From positions 1 through 55,227 of the forward strand of contig CAJCHN010000108.1 of assembly GCA_903970285.1 (NCBI GenBank): DNA of 55,227 nucleotides, written 5' to 3'. This document shows positions 52,782 to 55,227 of this stretch, in pieces. Positions within the stretch are counted from its first letter, which is position 1; each line of letters begins with the position of its first letter. The DNA comes from Rhodanobacteraceae bacterium. GTDB taxonomy: Bacteria > Acidobacteriota > Terriglobia > Terriglobales > Acidobacteriaceae. Both the position numbers and the translations under genes were made by a program. The notes under the pieces are model-generated. The model saw only the letters and a list, made by a program, of their open reading frames with translations, was not told the origin of the DNA and did not search any database.

Positions 52782-53945
52782 ATGTCCCACGTAACCAACC
52801 CGCTCGCGGTTCCCGACGCGTCCCTGGCCGACGCGCTGCACACCCGCGACTATCCTGCTCCTCCACACCCGCATCGCACGCCGTTTCAGCGCGATCGTGA
52901 ACGGATCGTTCAGGCTCGGGCGTTTCGCCGTCTGGCCGGCAAGACGCAGGTCTTTACCTCGCGTGCCTCGGACCACTTTCGCTCGCGCCTGACGCATACC
53001 ATGGAAGTCGCCCAGATCGCGCGCGAGGTCGCGGAGGCGCTTGAACTGAACGAGGACCTGGCCGAAGCGCTGGCGCTGGTCCACGATATCGGTCACCCGC
53101 CTTTCGGCCACGCCGGCGAGCGTGCGCTCGACCGTTGTCTGCAGGCGCATGGTCTGCGCTTCGATCACAATCTGCACGCGCTCCGCATCGTCGAGCACTT
53201 CGAACAGCGCTATGCCGCGCACCGCGGTCTGAACCTCACCCTGGCCGTGCGCGAAGGCATCGTGAAGCATTCGCGCGACTACACGCTCGCGACGCATCCG
53301 GAGCTCGAACCCTACTTTCTCCCGCTCTTCCCGCCGCTCGAGGCACAGATCATCGACCTCGCCGACGAGATCGCCTATCTGACCGCCGACCTGGACGATG
53401 GCGTCGAATCGGGGCTGCTCGAGATTTCGCACATCATCGAGAACGTTCGCATCCTCAAACGCTGTTACACCCGCGTCGCCAGCCTGCATCCGGGCATCGA
53501 GCAGAAGTATCTTTTCCATGAAGCGTTGCAGTTGATGCAGAACACGCTCACCGCCGACCTGATCGCGAATACCTGCGCGAACCTCCTCGCAGCCGGCGTC
53601 TCCTCGCTTGCGGAGCTGCGCTCGCACGATGCCCGTGTCGCCACCTTCTCGCCCGATGTCGAGGCCGAACGCCAGCAGGAAAAGCGGTATCTGTACAGCA
53701 CGCTCTATACCTGTCCGGAGCTCGAACGCGAACACGACAAGGCCGAGGAGGTCGTCACCGAACTGTTCACTTTCTGGGCCGAAAACCCGTCTGAACTACC
53801 CGACGGGTACCTCGAAGAGATCGAGATGGACGGCATTCCGCGCGTGGTCGCCGACTACATCGCCGGCATGACAGACGCCTACATCCTGCAGCACTACGCC
53901 GCGGTCAAACGCGTGCCACGGCTGAAGGCCGTCGCGCGTTCCTAG
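52782..53945 (+). CDS. dgt: Deoxyguanosinetriphosphate triphosphohydrolase-like dNTPase
   Basis: 387 residues from ATG 52782; TAAACT (52754-52759) may be its -10 box. HD-domain metal site: RLTHTMEVAQIAREVAEAL, then LVHDIGHPPFGHAGE, and a later DLADEIAYLTADLDDG. QARAFRRLAGKTQVF near the N-terminus is the usual dGTPase-type start. It removes triphosphate from dNTPs and so shapes nucleotide pools, and in some bacteria it affects phage defence. The length suits the short subfamily. It is followed by the nested repeat region. Confidence 0.93.
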   Translation: MSHVTNPLAVPDASLADALHTRDYPAPPHPHRTPFQRDRERIVQARAFRRLAGKTQVFTSRASDHFRSRLTHTMEVAQIAREVAEALELNEDLAEALALVHDIGHPPFGHAGERALDRCLQAHGLRFDHNLHALRIVEHFEQRYAAHRGLNLTLAVREGIVKHSRDYTLATHPELEPYFLPLFPPLEAQIIDLADEIAYLTADLDDGVESGLLEISHIIENVRILKRCYTRVASLHPGIEQKYLFHEALQLMQNTLTADLIANTCANLLAAGVSSLAELRSHDARVATFSPDVEAERQQEKRYLYSTLYTCPELEREHDKAEEVVTELFTFWAENPSELPDGYLEEIEMDGIPRVVADYIAGMTDAYILQHYAAVKRVPRLKAVARS

Positions 53946-54750
53946 AGCAAACTCTCAACTGCAAACTCTCGTTTCCTCTTAACTCCAAACTGTCTTATCC
54001 TCTCAACTCCCAGAATCAAGCTCTCAGCCAAACAGCCCCAAACTCTCAGCCTCAAGCTCCCAGCTCCCAGCTCCCAGCGTCTTCGCTGTCAGCTCTCAAA
54101 ATCGCTCTTCACCGCGATCGCTCCCGGCTGCAAGCCCCAAAGCCTCAACTCCAAACTGCCTTTTCCTCTCAACTCTCAGCCTCAAGCTCTCAGTCACACA
54201 GCCCCAAGCTCTCAGCCACCCAGCCCCAAGCTCCCAGCCTCAAGCTCCCAGCTCTCAGCGTCTTCGCTGTCAGCTCTCGAAATCGCTCTGGGCCACGATC
54301 GCCGCCGGCTGCAAGCCCCAAACTCTCAACTCCAAACTGTCGTTTCCTCTCAACTCTCAGCCCCAAGCTCTCAGCCACCCAGCCCCAAGCTCTCAGCCTC
54401 AAGCTCCCAGCTCCCAGCGTCTTAGCTGTCAGCTCTCAAAATCGCTCTTCGCCGCTATCGCTCCCGACTGCAAGCCCCAAACTCTCAACTCCAAACTGCC
54501 TTTTCCTCTCAACTCCCAGAATCAAGCTCTCAGTCACACCGCCCCAGCTCTCAGCGTCTTCGCTGTCAGCTCTCAAAATCGCTCTTCGCCGCGATCGCTC
54601 CCGGCTGCAAGCCCCAAACTCTTAACTCCAAACTGTCTTTTCCTCTCAACTCCCAGGATCAAGCTCTCAGCCACCCAGCCCCAAGCTCTCAGCCTCAAGC
54701 TCCAAGCTCCCAGTGTCTTCGCTGTCAGCTCCCAGAATCGCTCTTCGCCG
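53946..54750. repeat. Nested tandem repeat (VNTR), five anchored units
   Basis: A CT-rich non-coding array. The anchor CGTCTTCGCTGTCAG begins at 54078, 54259, 54418 (CGTCTTAGC variant), 54555 and 54714 (TGTCTTCGC variant). The distances are 181, 159, 137 and 159 bp, so units differ by exactly 22 bp steps. That is the length of an inner sub-repeat built from AGCTCTCAG followed by a CAGCCCCA-type tail (for example within 54195-54240). Each unit also holds AATCGCTCTTC, GCTGCAAGCCCCAAACTC and CTTTTCCTCTCAACTC. Frames across it are low-complexity and not convincing proteins. Confidence 0.9.
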
Positions 54751-54875
54751 CCATCCAGGCGCCTCCTGTGCAAAACCTGTCAAGCCCCCCAGCTCTTTTG
54801 ATTCGCCGCAACCTCAACATTCCTCAGCCACTTACGCCCCGAAGATATTTGGCGTACATACCCTGCCCCATGCGG

Positions 54876-54934
54876 TAGAATGGAGACAGTAAGAAAATTC
54901 CCGTGCCTGGCCATTCGGCCGGGCTTTTCTGTTT
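54876..54934 (+). ncRNA. Candidate short terminated leader RNA
   Basis: TAGAAT (54876-54881) is a good -10 box. About 20 nt later a stem GCCTGGCC (54905-54912) / GGCCGGGC (54917-54924), with one wobble pair, is followed by TTTTCTGTTT. Initiation near 54888 would give a 45-50 nt RNA ending in a terminator, 120 nt before the next start codon. It could be a small RNA or an attenuator for the downstream gene. No clear -35 at ideal spacing. Confidence 0.45.
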
Positions 54935-55055
54935 AACCTCGAATTCACTCTCGTCCTTCCGTCCAGCGGCCCGGACGAACGTACCTTGTTCCACCCCGAT
55001 CTCCTTTGCTTTGAAGAACCTGGACAACAATCCACCCCCGGGAGGGGTGACCCCC

Positions 55056-55227
55056 ATGCACGCCCACCATCCCGCAGCGCACCTCACGCCCGAACCCGCC
55101 CCCGAAGCCCAGCCCATCCGCTTCCAGTGCCGGCACATCCTGCCCGCCGGCCGCCGCTGCCAGGCCCCCTGCCTCCGCGGCGAGCAGCTCTGCTACCACC
55201 ACCACACCACCCGCCGCCCCATCCCCC
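55056..55227 (+). CDS. Cys/His-motif hypothetical protein, N-terminal part
   Basis: 57 complete codons from ATG 55056 to the window edge, with GGAGGGG about 12 nt upstream. After a His/Pro-rich start the product shows FQCRHILPAGRRCQAPCLRGEQLCYHHHTTRRP, a compact CxH...C...C...CxxHH arrangement that would suit a single zinc site. I associate this pattern with a multi-copy acidobacterial protein family of unknown function. The C-terminus is outside the window. Confidence 0.75.
   Translation, partial: MHAHHPAAHLTPEPAPEAQPIRFQCRHILPAGRRCQAPCLRGEQLCYHHHTTRRPIP

Noticed and set aside
53946-54750. CRISPR array
   Set aside because: Units are tandem and nested with no unique spacers of constant length, and no cas gene is present.
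54190-54773. Minus-strand frames within the VNTR as repeat proteins
   Set aside because: They arise from the DNA repeat, shift frame between units because 22 is not a multiple of 3, and lack convincing starts.

Overview
The window is about 55 kb of GC-rich bacterial chromosome (roughly 60-65% G+C by eye). It most resembles an Acidobacteriota of the Terriglobia/Acidobacteriaceae type. This is an inference from gene content: exported GH3, GH95 and GH2 glycosidases; TonB-dependent receptors with an N-terminal carboxypeptidase-regulatory-like domain; an FHA-GAF-SpoIIE phosphatase beside a Ser/Thr kinase with TPRs; a fused bc/caa3-type respiratory operon; and a short Cys/His protein family at the right edge that I associate with acidobacteria. 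No 16S rRNA or other decisive marker is present.

Region 1 (1-3177): divergent GH3 and GH95 glycosidases, probably for plant or microbial glycan breakdown. Region 2 (3250-16273): a three-operon catabolic island. A rightward operon holds a nucleoside/guanine-type deaminase, FAD oxidoreductase, creatininase-family amidohydrolase, CocE/NonD hydrolase, ABC ATPase, ABC permease and DUF3891 protein. A leftward operon holds RidA, an acetamidase/formamidase and a DUF3225 (AtzH/HpxZ-like) protein. A second rightward operon holds a cytochrome c fused to an oxidoreductase-like domain, a DUF2165 membrane protein, an amidase-signature enzyme and an NMT1/THI5-type binding lipoprotein. The ABC system is split between the two rightward operons, which ties them together. 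Uptake and stepwise hydrolysis of a nitrogen-rich heterocycle, ureide or amide is the likely theme. The substrate cannot be read from sequence.

Region 3 (16280-20933): a small Gln/Ala-rich protein, then the FHA-GAF-SpoIIE phosphatase and the TPR Ser/Thr kinase, divergent around a perfect 9-bp dyad, then a 52-codon acidic ORF. Region 4 (20930-31402, leftward): an EF-G paralogue, then coxB-coxA-coxC, a membrane protein, a two-haem cytochrome c lipoprotein, a Rieske protein, a cytochrome b fused to cytochrome c, and CtaG. This is a complete quinol-to-oxygen electron path in one run of tightly packed genes. Region 5 (31615-42369, leftward): GH2 enzyme with a discoidin domain, STAS protein, TonB receptor, and an RND efflux pump with its adaptor, the last preceded by a palindromic operator.

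Region 6 (42571-43836): tRNA-Glu(TTC) with its promoter. Its 3' end is duplicated 1.1 kb downstream as a 17-bp direct repeat. Between the copies lie a small unknown protein gene, an overlapping retropepsin-like protease gene, and the C-terminal remnant of a tyrosine recombinase. This looks like a decayed integrative element. Region 7 (44010-55227, rightward): two small ORFs, a TonB receptor, a methyltransferase with a kinase-like N-terminal part, purH, a large exported TPR protein, dgt, a nested variable-number repeat of about 0.8 kb, a probable short terminated leader RNA, and the start of a Cys/His-rich protein.

The candidates most worth following are the catabolic island, the tRNA-Glu element with its protease pair, and the nested repeat whose unit spacings differ by a constant 22 bp.
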